Source: LMUY01 sp965199165 (GTDB lineage Bacteria; Pseudomonadota; Alphaproteobacteria; Acetobacterales; Acetobacteraceae). Taken from it: a DNA stretch of 64,000 nucleotides. The stretch is from assembly GCA_965199165.1 (NCBI GenBank), contig OZ240681.1, positions 4,774,001-4,838,000 of the forward strand. The letters run 5' to 3'. Of the stretch, positions 24,367 through 33,503 are shown piece by piece. A program made the translations under genes and the position numbers. The notes beneath the pieces are model-generated. The model searched no databases and had not been told where the DNA came from. It worked only from the letters and a program-made list of their open reading frames with translations. How positions within the stretch are numbered: the first letter of the stretch is position 1; each line of letters starts with the position of its first letter.

Positions 24367-24936
24367 CTAGTTGATCGACTCGCTTGTCTGCGACGTGGTC
24401 GGCTCGGGCGTAGACGCGTCGGTCTTGCGCCGACGCGTCTTCGGCGCGGACGATTTCAGCTCCCTGGCCGCTTCGGAACGGGCCGCAGGCGACTTCGCGG
24501 TGCGCATCGTCTTCGCGGCCGCCGTCTTGCCCGCCGGCTTCTCGGCGGTCTTGGACGCCTTCTTCGGAGCAGACTTGGCGGCGCTGGCCTTCGGAGCAGC
24601 CTTCTTGGCCGATGCCGGGGTCGCCTTCGATGAACCCAGCGCCTTGGCCGCCGCGGAGCGAGCCGCAGGAGACTTCGCGGTCTTCATCGTCTTGGCAGCG
24701 GCGGCCTTGGAGGCCGGCTTCTCGGCAGCCGCCTTTGGCGCAGCCTTCTTCGCGGGCGCTGCCTTCTTCGCGGGCGCGGCCTTCTTCGGAGCGGTTGCCT
24801 TCGGAGCAGCCGCCGTCTTGGGCTTCGGCTTGGCGGCGGTCTTCGCCGCAGGCTTCGACGCCGTCTTGGTGGCCGCCCTGATCGCCATCGCTTGGGTGCG
24901 CGGCTTGGGGTCCAGGGTATCGTCCGGTATGCTCAT
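24367..24936 (-). CDS. Histone H1-like, Lys/Ala-rich DNA-binding protein
   Basis: 189 residues made mostly of Ala, Lys and Pro with PAKKAAPAKKAAP blocks, as in bacterial histone H1-like (AlgP/Hc1-type) proteins. These bind DNA through lysine-rich disordered tails and affect nucleoid packing. Two copies of a 25-residue unit are seen, AAAKTMKTAKSPAARSAAAK in the middle and AAAKTMRTAKSPAARSEAAR near the C-terminus, indicating internal duplication. AAGGAA lies upstream of the ATG. The tail after the second copy is basic and then Ser/Thr-rich. Confidence 0.8.
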   Translation of the reverse strand: MSIPDDTLDPKPRTQAMAIRAATKTASKPAAKTAAKPKPKTAAAPKATAPKKAAPAKKAAPAKKAAPKAAAEKPASKAAAAKTMKTAKSPAARSAAAKALGSSKATPASAKKAAPKASAAKSAPKKASKTAEKPAGKTAAAKTMRTAKSPAARSEAARELKSSAPKTRRRKTDASTPEPTTSQTSESIN

Positions 24937-25279
24937 GGTCGGGTTTCCTTCAGGCCGTTGCGTGTGACGTCAAAGCGAACGGCCGCTCGTGCAGCCAGTT
25001 CCTCCGGCCGCGAACCAGGAACCGGCGACGCCCGCGGAACGCGTCACCGGCAGCATGGGCAGGAAGCAAGCCGGAACCGCGGCAGGCCGTGCCGGGCTGT
25101 CCCAAGCCGTCACGGAGAAGCCTCGGCACATCGACCGCCCTTCCTACCTCCGCGTTGCGCCGATGCGATCCGAATCGGCCGCGACACATGCCGTCCCGCT
25201 ATCTCGCGAGCACCGTTTGCGTGTCAAACGAAAACGACGTCATTACTTGATCGACGGCCGAGAACTGCCCGTCGAGTTC
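24937..25279. other. Intergenic region upstream of the histone-like gene
   Basis: About 340 nt between the histone-like gene and the end of prpC, both leftward. It should hold the promoter of the histone-like gene. No clear coding frame, hairpin or promoter consensus is visible. Confidence 0.5.
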
Positions 25280-26431
25280 TTACGCGCTCCGCTGCGCCAG
25301 CGGCACGAAGACGCGGTCCTCCGGTCCTGTGTAATTCGCCGTCGGCCGGATGATCTTGCCGTCGATACGCTGCTCGATCACGTGCGCGGCCCACCCGGAG
25401 GTGCGCGAGATGACGAAGAGCGGCGTGAACATCGCCGTGGGCACGCCCATCGTCTGATAGGAGACGGCGCTGAACCAATCGAGGTTGGCGAACATCTTCT
25501 TCGTATCGGCCATCACCGCTTCCAAGCGCTCGGCGATGTCGAAGATGGCAAGGTTGCCGGCCTCCGAAGCGAGAGACTTGGCGACGCCCTTGATCACCAC
25601 GTTGCGCGGGTCGGACACCGTGTAGACCGGATGGCCGAACCCGATCACCACCTCCTTGTTGGCGATGCGGCGGCGGATGTCCGCCTCGGCCTCGTCGGGG
25701 TTGGCGTAGCGTTGCTGGGTTTCCAATGCGACCTCGTTGGCGCCGCCATGCTTGGGGCCGCGCAGCGCGCCGATCCCGCCGACGATGGCGCTATACATGT
25801 CGGACCCGGTGCCCGCCACCACGCGCGCGGCGAAGGTGGACGCGTTGAACTCGTGCTCTGCGTATAGGTTCAGCGACGTGTGCATCGCCCGGACCCAACT
25901 CGCCGACGGCTTGCGGCCGTGCAGCAGGTGGAGGAAGTGGCCGCCGATGCTGTCGTCGTCGGTTTCCACGGCGATCCGCTTGCCATTGGTCGACCAGTGA
26001 TACCAGTAGAGCAGCATGGAGCCGAGGCATGCCATCAGCCGGTCCGCGATGTCGCGCGCGCCGGGATGGTTGTGGTCGTCCTTCTCGGGCAGCACGCATC
26101 CCAGGGCCGAGACGCCGGTGCGCATCACGTCCATCGGGTGGGTCGCGGCCGGCAGCGCCTCCAGCACGGTGCGCACGCTGGCCGGCAGGCCGCGCATGGC
26201 ATGCAGCCGGGCCTTGTAGGCGCGCAGCTGCGCTTCGGTCGGCAGGGTGCCGTGCACCAGCAGGTGCGCGATCTCCTCGAACTCGCAGCTCTCCGCGATC
26301 TCCAGGATGTCGTAGCCGCGGTAGTGCAGGTCGTTGCCCGTGCGGCCGACCGTGCACAGCGCGGTGTTGCCGGCGGTGATGCCGGACAGCGCCACGGACT
26401 TCTTCGGCTTGGGAGCAGTGGTCTCGGACAT
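25280..26431 (-). CDS. prpC: 2-methylcitrate synthase (citrate synthase family)
   Basis: Condenses propionyl-CoA with oxaloacetate in the methylcitrate cycle. Citrate-synthase family residues are seen in order: GPKHGGANEVAL (catalytic His), VIGFGHPVYTVSDPR (second His) and ANLDWFSAVSYQTMGVP (Asp). The ATG at 26431 follows GAGGAG; the frame upstream of it is repeat DNA. 383 residues fits PrpC, which is shorter than classical citrate synthase. prpD lies upstream on the same strand. A plain citrate synthase cannot be fully excluded, but the prpD pairing decides. Confidence 0.92.
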   Translation of the reverse strand: MSETTAPKPKKSVALSGITAGNTALCTVGRTGNDLHYRGYDILEIAESCEFEEIAHLLVHGTLPTEAQLRAYKARLHAMRGLPASVRTVLEALPAATHPMDVMRTGVSALGCVLPEKDDHNHPGARDIADRLMACLGSMLLYWYHWSTNGKRIAVETDDDSIGGHFLHLLHGRKPSASWVRAMHTSLNLYAEHEFNASTFAARVVAGTGSDMYSAIVGGIGALRGPKHGGANEVALETQQRYANPDEAEADIRRRIANKEVVIGFGHPVYTVSDPRNVVIKGVAKSLASEAGNLAIFDIAERLEAVMADTKKMFANLDWFSAVSYQTMGVPTAMFTPLFVISRTSGWAAHVIEQRIDGKIIRPTANYTGPEDRVFVPLAQRSA

Positions 26432-26464
26432 CGTGTCACTCCTCGAAATCGGTTTTGAAAGAAG

Positions 26465-26560
26465 CCCTCCCCCCTGGGAGAGGGTTGGGTGGGGGTCTTC
26501 CCCGTACGGGACCGCTCCGCATCTCGCCCTCACCCCGGCCCGCTTCCAGAAGGAAGATGG
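26465..26560. repeat. Hairpin repeats between prpD and prpC
   Basis: The gap holds a hairpin CCCTCCC...GGGAGAGGG (26465-26483) and a second GC-rich palindromic stretch (about 26527-26560) with CCCTCACCCCGG and GGAAGATGGG. The composition matches the dispersed repeat at 7671-7709 (CCCTCACCCCGACCCTCTCC). It may tune prpC relative to prpD. Confidence 0.6.
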
Positions 26561-26563
26561 GAG

Positions 26564-28063
26564 CTAGAAAATACCGGGTTTGGCTTCTGCGAGCGTGCCG
26601 TTCGGCATGGCCACGTTCAACCGGTGCAGCTCGCCGGCCGGGAGGGCGGCCACGTCCTGCACCGCGTCCAGGAACCGGGCAGCCTCCCGCGGCGCGATCA
26701 GCCCTTCGGTCATGACGTTGAACTTGCCGATGTAGTCGTCGCGACCCCACGGCGTGGCGCCCAGCGGATGCGCGTTGGCGATCGCCAGCTCGTCGGTGAT
26801 CACCTCGCCGTCGTCCATGGTGATCTCGACCCGTGCGCCGAAGGCGAGTTCGTTCGGGTCGCGCGAGTGGTAGCGGGCGGTCCAGGCCGGGTCTTCCTGC
26901 GTTTCGATCTTGTGCCACAGCTCCACCGTGTCGCGGCGGCCGGCGCGCTTGGGGGCGTAGCTGTCGACGTGGTGCCAGCGACCGTCCTGCAAGGCGACGG
27001 CGAAGATGTACATGATCGAATGGTCCAGCGTCTCCCGGCTGGCCTTGGGGTCCATCTTCTGCGGGTCGTTAGCGCCCGTGCCGATCACGTAATGCGTGTG
27101 GTGGCTGGTGTGGATGACGATCTTGGCGACGCGGCGCGTATCCCCGACGCGCTCGCGCATGCGGAACGCCAGGTCGATCAGCGCCTGGCTCTGGTACTCG
27201 GCCGAATGCTCCTTGGTGTAGGAGTCCATGATCGCCCGCTTCGGCTCCTTCGGGCCGGGCAGCGGCACGGTGTACTGCGCGTCCTTCCCGTCCAGCATCC
27301 AGGCGACCACGCTGTCCTCGCCCTCGTATACCGGGGACGGCGCGCCCTCCCCGCGCATCGCACGGTCCACCGCCTCGATCGCCAGCTTGCCGGCATGCGC
27401 GGGCGCGTAGGCCTTCCAGGAGCTGATCTCGCCCTTGCGCGACTGCCGGGTGGTGAAGCTGACATGCACCGCCTGCTGCACGGCCTGGTAGATCACGTCC
27501 GTCTTCAGCCCCAGCAAGGTCCCGATGCCGGCCGCCTGCGCCGGGCAAAGGTGGGCGATGTGGTCGATCTTGTGCTCGTGCAGGCAGATCGCGCGCACCA
27601 GGTCGATCTGGATCTCGTAGCCCGTGGCCAGCCCGCGGAGGAGGTCCGCGCCGGATTTCTCCATCGTCTGCGCCACCGCCAGGATCGGCGGGATGTTGTC
27701 GCCGGGGTGGGAGTAATCCGCTGCCAGGAAGGTGTCGTGCATGTCCAGCTCGCGCACCGCGGTGCCGTTGGCCCAGGCGGCCCATTCCGGGCTGACGCGC
27801 TTGGTGGACGCCACGCCGAACACGGTGGCGCCGCCCTTGCGCGGGTGGCCCATCGCCATGCCGCGGGCGGAGGCCGGCGCCGGGCGGTTGACCGAGGCGA
27901 TGGCAACGGCCGCGTTGTCGATGATGCGGTTGGCGATCATGTCCGCCACGTCACGCTGCACGCGGACCTTGTCGGCGGCGACGGCGGCGATCTTCCACGC
28001 CAGCTGGTCCTCCCGCTTCAACACGTCCTTGGACGGATGGACGCGGACCTCGTGGTTCAGCAT
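26564..28063 (-). CDS. prpD: 2-methylcitrate dehydratase (MmgE/PrpD family)
   Basis: Dehydrates 2-methylcitrate to 2-methylaconitate in propionate breakdown. 499 residues match PrpD length (about 485) and fold. Recognisable stretches include ANRIIDNAAVAIASVNRPAP, DTFLAADYSHPGDNIPPI, SFTTRQSRKGEISSWKA and the C-terminal HPLGATPWGRDDYIGKFNVM. The ATG at 28063 is preceded by GGGAG; upstream codons are not conserved-like. prpC follows. prpB (methylisocitrate lyase) and prpR are not in this window. Confidence 0.94.
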   Translation of the reverse strand: MLNHEVRVHPSKDVLKREDQLAWKIAAVAADKVRVQRDVADMIANRIIDNAAVAIASVNRPAPASARGMAMGHPRKGGATVFGVASTKRVSPEWAAWANGTAVRELDMHDTFLAADYSHPGDNIPPILAVAQTMEKSGADLLRGLATGYEIQIDLVRAICLHEHKIDHIAHLCPAQAAGIGTLLGLKTDVIYQAVQQAVHVSFTTRQSRKGEISSWKAYAPAHAGKLAIEAVDRAMRGEGAPSPVYEGEDSVVAWMLDGKDAQYTVPLPGPKEPKRAIMDSYTKEHSAEYQSQALIDLAFRMRERVGDTRRVAKIVIHTSHHTHYVIGTGANDPQKMDPKASRETLDHSIMYIFAVALQDGRWHHVDSYAPKRAGRRDTVELWHKIETQEDPAWTARYHSRDPNELAFGARVEITMDDGEVITDELAIANAHPLGATPWGRDDYIGKFNVMTEGLIAPREAARFLDAVQDVAALPAGELHRLNVAMPNGTLAEAKPGIF

Positions 28064-28159
28064 GGCGGGCAACTCCCTGGAACATCCGCCTGACAAGCGG
28101 TATCGGAGGTTCCTAGGAGCCGTTGCGACACGGGGCAAGCGGCCGGCCGGAGTTCGCCA

Positions 28160-30073
28160 ATGTCAGCCACGACCGCACCGCTGCGCGAGCCGCTCCTGGC
28201 ACTGCCCGGCTTCATGCCGGACGCGATCGGCTTCGCGACGCGCACGACGCTGTCCCTCCTGCTGGCCTACCTGGTCGCGTTCGCCATCCAGCTCGACACC
28301 GCGTCCAGTGCCGGGCTGTGCGTCGCCATCGTGGCGCAGCCGACGCCGGGCATGGCGCTGTCCAAGGCGGTGTACCGCGCGATCGGGAGCATCCTGGGCG
28401 GCGCGGCGGCGCTGGTGCTGGTGGCGGCGTTCCCGCAGGACCGCACGATGTTGCTGATGGGCTTCACCCTCTGGCTCGGCGCCTGCACCTTCGTGGCCGC
28501 GCTGCTGCGCGACTTCCGCTCCTACGGGGCGGTGCTGTGCGGCTACACCGTCGGCATCATCGCGCTCTCCGGCATCGACACGCCCGATGCCGCGCTGCTA
28601 ACCACGCTGAACCGGGTCGCGGCGATCCTGATCGGCATCGCCGCGGTGGCCGTGGTGAACCTGTTGCTCTCGGGCACCATGGCTTTCACGGACCTGGTGG
28701 CGGCGCTGGAGCAACGGCTGTCGACCGCCGACACGCTGGCGCTGTCGGCCCTGGCCGGGTACCCCCTTCCCAAGGAGCCGCTGCCAGCCAGGGTCGGCGT
28801 CGACATCCTGTCCTTGCGCACGCAGGCGGGCTACGCGGCGGCGGAGATGCCGGAGGGCCGCGTGCGCCGGGCCGGCGCCACGGCGGCCATCGCGGGCCTG
28901 CTCGGGATGCTGTCGGCCACCCGCGCGCTGTCGACCGGCCTGCAGCAGCCTGCGGACGGCGCGACGCGCGATGCCATGGCGGCGGCCTCGTCCCAGATCG
29001 GCGGTGCTGCGCCACGGGCAACGCTGCAGATGACGCCGGCGACGCCGCTCGCGGCGGCGTTGCTGGACCGGGCCAACGAACTGCTCTGCCAGCGCGACAT
29101 CGTGGTGGAGGGCCTGCGGACGCTGAAGGAAGGCAGCGGCCGTGCCATCGACGTGCACCTGCCGGTCCACCTCGACATGGTCGGTGCAGGGCTGAGTGCC
29201 GCCCGCACCATCATCTCCGTCGCCTTGGGCAGCGTGTTCTGCATCTATGCCGGGTGGTCCGGCGCCAGCTTGCTGCTGGTGCAGCAGGCCGCCTTCACCG
29301 CCCTGCTCGGGATGTCGCCCAATCCGTCCGCGGCGGCGGTCGGCATGGCGGCCGGTTTGCCGTTCGCCGCGGGGGCTGCCGGCCTCGTCGGCTTCCTCCT
29401 GCTGCCGCAGGCGTCCGGGTTCGTGCCGTTCGCCTTGGCGCTCACGCCATTCGCCTTCGCCGCCGGCCTGGCGACGCGGCACCCGAAGACGGCGCCGTAC
29501 TCGCCGGGCTTGCTGCTCTACCTCACGCTCCTGCTCTCGCCAGCCAACACGGAGAGCTTCGACCTGGCCACCTTCCTCAACACCGTGCTGGTCCAGGTCA
29601 TGGCCCTGCTCTTCATGGTGCTGGCCTTCCGCTTCGTCCTGCCCGTGTCACGCGCACGCCGGTTGCTCCGGGTGGCGGACGCGATCGGGCGGCAGCTCCG
29701 CCGGTCGTTGGACGGACGGTCGCCGCGGCAGGGCGCGATCGCCGCGCGCTGCCTGCGGGTCGACCGGCTGGCGCAGGCGCAGATCTGGCTCGGAAAGCCC
29801 ACGCCGGCCCGCGTCGCCGTGCTGGAGCGGCTGTCCGCGTTCAGCGAACTGGACTCGGCGCTGCGGCGGGCCTGGGCCGGGATGCGCGCGCTGGGCTTGG
29901 CCATGCCGCCGCGCAACCCCGACGCGCTGGAGACGGCTTCGCGCGAGTTGCTCTCGGGTGAGCGGGCGGCCGAGCCGGCGGTGATCCATGCCGCCGCCGG
30001 ACTCTACGGTTCGGCCGTCCTGATGCGGACGCACGCGCGCGCCCTACGCCACTTCGGCGTGACCGGAGGCTGA
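28160..30073 (+). CDS. FUSC-family efflux transporter (AaeB-like)
   Basis: 637 residues. Two blocks of membrane helices (about 20-180 and 345-500) are separated by a soluble region, the layout of the fusaric-acid resistance/AaeB family (PF04632 type). These pumps export aromatic acids across the inner membrane together with a HlyD-type adaptor. GGAG precedes the ATG by seven bases. The next two genes encode a DUF1656 protein and an AaeA-like adaptor, completing the aaeB-aaeX-aaeA set. The substrate is unknown. Confidence 0.9.
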   Translation: MSATTAPLREPLLALPGFMPDAIGFATRTTLSLLLAYLVAFAIQLDTASSAGLCVAIVAQPTPGMALSKAVYRAIGSILGGAAALVLVAAFPQDRTMLLMGFTLWLGACTFVAALLRDFRSYGAVLCGYTVGIIALSGIDTPDAALLTTLNRVAAILIGIAAVAVVNLLLSGTMAFTDLVAALEQRLSTADTLALSALAGYPLPKEPLPARVGVDILSLRTQAGYAAAEMPEGRVRRAGATAAIAGLLGMLSATRALSTGLQQPADGATRDAMAAASSQIGGAAPRATLQMTPATPLAAALLDRANELLCQRDIVVEGLRTLKEGSGRAIDVHLPVHLDMVGAGLSAARTIISVALGSVFCIYAGWSGASLLLVQQAAFTALLGMSPNPSAAAVGMAAGLPFAAGAAGLVGFLLLPQASGFVPFALALTPFAFAAGLATRHPKTAPYSPGLLLYLTLLLSPANTESFDLATFLNTVLVQVMALLFMVLAFRFVLPVSRARRLLRVADAIGRQLRRSLDGRSPRQGAIAARCLRVDRLAQAQIWLGKPTPARVAVLERLSAFSELDSALRRAWAGMRALGLAMPPRNPDALETASRELLSGERAAEPAVIHAAAGLYGSAVLMRTHARALRHFGVTGG

Positions 30074-30077
30074 TCCC

Positions 30078-30272
30078 GTGTGGCGTGAGACCGACATCGC
30101 CGGCGTGTTCTTCTCGCCGCTGATCGCCTATATGCTGGCGGCCCTCCTGGTCTATCTGCCGCTGCGCTGGCTGCTCATCCGGCTGCGGCTGCACCGCTGG
30201 GCGTGGAACCCGCTCTTGGCGGATGCGGGGCTTTATGTCTGCATCCTCGGCGCCATGGTCGGTCTGCTCTAG
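30078..30272 (+). CDS. DUF1656 (AaeX-like) small membrane protein
   Basis: 64 residues with two membrane helices; begins ETDIAGVFFSPLIAYMLAAL and carries the PLRWLLIRL turn typical of DUF1656. Starts at a GTG five bases after the FUSC gene. Proteins of this family accompany AaeA/AaeB pumps; their exact role is unclear. Confidence 0.88.
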   Translation: MWRETDIAGVFFSPLIAYMLAALLVYLPLRWLLIRLRLHRWAWNPLLADAGLYVCILGAMVGLL

Positions 30273-30308
30273 CCGGCTGCCCGTCCCCCACCTCGCGAAG
30301 GAGCCAGC

Positions 30309-30350
30309 ATGATGCCCAACCTCACGACGGCCGAAGCAGCCGGAGCCTAG
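30309..30350 (+). other. Thirteen-codon leader ORF or frameshifted start of the adaptor gene
   Basis: AAGGAG is followed by ATGATG and then MMPNLTTAEAAGA before a TAG. This is the best ribosome site in the gap, but it is out of frame with the adaptor gene that follows. It may be a coupled leader peptide, or the true start of the adaptor disrupted by a one-base indel or sequence error. Confidence 0.5.
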
Positions 30351-30355
30351 CCGAG

Positions 30356-31273
30356 GTGTTCGGACGGGCACGCCGGGCGCTGCGCTTCGGCATCACGCTG
30401 GTCATCCTGGTGGGGGCGGTGTTCGCCGGGGTGCTGATCTGGAACCAGTACGTCACCGGACCGTGGACGCGGGACGGCCAGGTGCAGGCCGAGATCGTCA
30501 ACCTGGCGCCCCAGGTCTCCGGCCGGATCATCAGGCTCTACGTGTCCGACAACCAGATGGTCCACAAGGGTGACGCGCTGTACGAGATCGATCCCGTGGA
30601 CTACCAGGTCGACGTCGCCACCGCCCAGGCCAACGTGAACAGCAAGCTTGCCGACCTGAAGCTGAAGCGGGAAGAGGCGACCCGGCGGACGACGCTGACG
30701 ACGCTGTCGACCTCGCAGGAGGAACAGCAGACCTACGCCAGCGGGGCGGACGTCGCCGCCGCGGCCTACGCCACCGCGATCGCCCAGTTGAGCCAGGCCA
30801 ACATCAACCTGGACCGCACGCATGTCAGCTCCCCGGTCAACGGCTTCGTCACCAACCTGCTGCTGCGCGAGGGCGACTTCGCCACCACCGGCACGCGCAA
30901 CCTCTCCATCCTCGACAGCGACAGCTTCTGGATCGCGGGCTATTTCGAGGAGACTAAGCTGTCCGGGATCCATGTGGGCGACCCGGCGCTGGCGGCCCTG
31001 ATGGGGTATCGCGAGCCGATCCGCGGGCACGTGGAAAGCATCGCGCACGGCATCAACACGCCCAACACCGACCCGGGTGCGCTCGGCCTGGCCTCCGTCA
31101 GCCCGGTGTTCACCTGGGTCCGCCTGGCGCAACGTATCCCGGTGCGCATCCACATCGACGCCGTGCCGGACACGGTGCACCTGGCGGCCGGCATGACCGC
31201 GACCGTGACCGTCGGGCCGGACGTGGCGCCCGATTCCCAACACGGCGGCCTGTCGCGGGCGGTGTCGCGGTGA
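30356..31273 (+). CDS. HlyD-family membrane fusion protein (AaeA-like)
   Basis: Periplasmic adaptor joining the FUSC pump to an outer-membrane channel. An N-terminal membrane helix (GITLVILVGAVFAGVLIW) is followed by a biotinyl-lipoyl-like domain (VNLAPQVSGRIIRLYVSDNQ), a coiled-coil hairpin and a second half (THVSSPVNGFVTNLLLREGD). The GTG at 30356 is the only plausible in-frame start after the upstream stop and gives 305 residues, close to AaeA. SD strength there is weak; see the overlapping short ORF just upstream. Confidence 0.85.
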   Translation: MFGRARRALRFGITLVILVGAVFAGVLIWNQYVTGPWTRDGQVQAEIVNLAPQVSGRIIRLYVSDNQMVHKGDALYEIDPVDYQVDVATAQANVNSKLADLKLKREEATRRTTLTTLSTSQEEQQTYASGADVAAAAYATAIAQLSQANINLDRTHVSSPVNGFVTNLLLREGDFATTGTRNLSILDSDSFWIAGYFEETKLSGIHVGDPALAALMGYREPIRGHVESIAHGINTPNTDPGALGLASVSPVFTWVRLAQRIPVRIHIDAVPDTVHLAAGMTATVTVGPDVAPDSQHGGLSRAVSR

Positions 31274-31554
31274 GGGCCGGACAAACGGCGGGTGTCGGTT
31301 TCGGTGGTCAGGTGACAGCCCGATCCTGGGCGTCAGCCTAGACAAGCATATTTCTGCCTCCGCGCACGCGATCCCGATCAATCAGGACGTTTACTTTTCG
31401 TGTTTGCGCCTCCACGCTTCAAGTTCACGGCTTCTCGGGACATCTCGTTGCGTTGTCTGCCTCTAAAAGCCTTCTGGAGAGCCTGCTGCTATATAAGGTT
31501 ATATTAACTTCTTAACGACAACTTGAGCGGGAGTAGCACCGTCGGAGTAAGCCT
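31274..31554. other. Intergenic region upstream of the MCP gene, AT-rich part
   Basis: 281 nt between the HlyD-type gene and the MCP. From about 31380 to 31530 the DNA is markedly more AT-rich than the flanks (TTTACTTTTCG, ATATAAGGTTATATTAA), consistent with a promoter/regulator region. No confident sigma-28 or sigma-54 site can be assigned. Confidence 0.5.
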
Positions 31555-33501
31555 GTGAGAAACGTTTCGGTCATTGGTAAGTTCTTGATCGTCATGGCCG
31601 TGTTCGGCGTATTCGCCGTCGGGTCGGCGTTCTTCTCGGCAAGCAAGATGGCCGGTATCCAGAGCGGCTACAGCAGCGCCATCTCGCACGAGAGCGTCGC
31701 GGCCCTCGCGACTGCCCGGGCAACCAGCAACGTCCGCGCCATGCGCGCGGCCCTCGGTGAACTGGAGCTCGCCACCACGCAGGCGGGCAATGCGGTTGCC
31801 AAAGAGCAGTTGGACACAGCCCGCGATCTTTTCACGAAATACATGGATGTCGCCGCCCAGGTCGATCCGTCCTCGGCCAACGTCACCAACGACATCAAGC
31901 AGCGCGTGTTGCGGCAGGTCGACTCCGTCTGCGCCGCCTCGATCGAGGCGGGGGCCAAGGCGGTCGAACCGATTGCGGTGGCTGCAGCGCAAGCGCTTTA
32001 CTTGAAGGATTGCGCACCGGGCTTCCCACCACTGTCCGCGCAGCTCTCGGCGATCACCGACGCCCGCGACAAGGCCGTCAAGGACCAGAGCGACGCGCTC
32101 GCCGCGACGGCCCGGCAGACCATCACCCTGACCTACGTGATCATCATCTCCGGGTTGGTGCTGGTCATGGTCGGCGGCTTCTTCGCTATCCGCGCCTGGG
32201 TGTCCAAGCCGCTGGTCGGTCTCGCGAGCCTCATGGGCCGCTTGGCAGCGGGCGAGCTGACCGCCCAGGTCACGGGAACCGAGCGCAAGGATGAGATCGG
32301 ATCGATGTCGCGCGCCGTGCAGGTCTTCAAGGAGGCGGGGCTTGAGAAGCAGCGCCTTGAGCGTCAGGCCGAAAGCGACCGGCAGGCCGCGGACCAGGAC
32401 CGGGCACGCATCGAGAAGGAGCGGCAAGTCCTCGCCGACCAGCAGGCGACCGTCGTGCAAAGCTTGGCGGACGGCTTGGGGCGGCTCGCGGCTGGGGATT
32501 TGACCTGCGACATGACCGAAGCCTTCGCCCCCGAGTACGAGCGGCTTCGCACCGACTTCAACGCGGCCGTCGGCGAATTGCGGGGCGTCATCAGCACCAT
32601 CATGGCCAACACGAGCGCCATCCGATCCGGAACGGGCGAAATCAGCCAGGCATCGGACGACCTGTCGCGCCGGACGGAGCAGCAGGCCGCCAGCCTGGAG
32701 GAGACGGCGGCCGCCCTCGACCAGATCACCGCGACGGTGCGCAAGACCGCCGAGGGTGCGACGGCGGCCCAGGCGGTCGTAGCGTCCGCAAAGACGGAGG
32801 CCGAGCATGGCGCGGCCGTGGTCAAGGACGCGGTGACCGCGATGAGCGAGATCGAGAAATCGGCCAACGAGATCGGCCAGATCATCGGTGTCATCGACGA
32901 GATCGCGTTCCAGACCAACCTGCTGGCGTTGAATGCCGGGGTGGAGGCAGCCCGGGCCGGAGACGCCGGGCGCGGCTTCGCCGTGGTCGCAAGCGAGGTG
33001 CGGGCCTTGGCGCAGCGCAGTGCCGAGGCGGCCAAGGAGATCAAGGCGCTGATCAGCAGCAGCAGCGGCCATGTGGGCCGTGGCGTGAACCTGGTGCGGG
33101 AGACGGGCACCGCCCTGACCCGGATCCTGGGTCAGGTCACGATGATAAACGGGACCGTCGGCGAGATCGCCGCCAGCGCGCAGGAGCAGGCAACCGGCTT
33201 GGCCCAGGTGAACACTGCGGTCAACCAGATGGACCAGGTGACGCAGCAGAACGCCGCCATGGTCGAGCAGTCGACGGCCGCCAGCCACAGCCTGGCGCAG
33301 GACACGGCCGAACTCGAGCGGTTGACGACGCGCTTCAACACCGGTGTCGAGGCGGTGCCGGAGCCGGTGCGGGCGCAGAAGGCCGTGCCTGCCAAGAAAG
33401 GCAAGCCTAGCCGCCCGTCCGCGTCGATGCACGCCCTGCGGGTCGAAGGCAACACCGTACGCAAGCCCGAGCCTGACGAAGCCAACTGGCAGGAGTTCTA
33501 A
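31555..33501 (+). CDS. Methyl-accepting chemotaxis protein with CheR-tether pentapeptide
   Basis: 648 residues. Two membrane helices (about 9-27 and 190-212) flank a periplasmic helical sensor domain, followed by a HAMP domain and a long signalling domain whose hairpin tip reads EIAFQTNLLALNAGVEAARA, then GDAGRGFAVVASEVRALAQR. It ends with the pentapeptide NWQEF, matching the xWxxF tether (NWETF type) that recruits CheR/CheB. The ligand is unknown. Start at GTG 31555 after GGAG. The cheW gene follows after 2 nt. Confidence 0.94.
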   Translation: MRNVSVIGKFLIVMAVFGVFAVGSAFFSASKMAGIQSGYSSAISHESVAALATARATSNVRAMRAALGELELATTQAGNAVAKEQLDTARDLFTKYMDVAAQVDPSSANVTNDIKQRVLRQVDSVCAASIEAGAKAVEPIAVAAAQALYLKDCAPGFPPLSAQLSAITDARDKAVKDQSDALAATARQTITLTYVIIISGLVLVMVGGFFAIRAWVSKPLVGLASLMGRLAAGELTAQVTGTERKDEIGSMSRAVQVFKEAGLEKQRLERQAESDRQAADQDRARIEKERQVLADQQATVVQSLADGLGRLAAGDLTCDMTEAFAPEYERLRTDFNAAVGELRGVISTIMANTSAIRSGTGEISQASDDLSRRTEQQAASLEETAAALDQITATVRKTAEGATAAQAVVASAKTEAEHGAAVVKDAVTAMSEIEKSANEIGQIIGVIDEIAFQTNLLALNAGVEAARAGDAGRGFAVVASEVRALAQRSAEAAKEIKALISSSSGHVGRGVNLVRETGTALTRILGQVTMINGTVGEIAASAQEQATGLAQVNTAVNQMDQVTQQNAAMVEQSTAASHSLAQDTAELERLTTRFNTGVEAVPEPVRAQKAVPAKKGKPSRPSASMHALRVEGNTVRKPEPDEANWQEF

Positions 33502-33503
33502 GC

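Noticed and set aside
31440..31530. Sigma-28-like promoter upstream of the MCP (CTAAAAGCC ... TATATAAGG).
   Set aside because: The second element is far from GCCGATAA and the spacing is wrong; AT-richness alone explains the resemblance.
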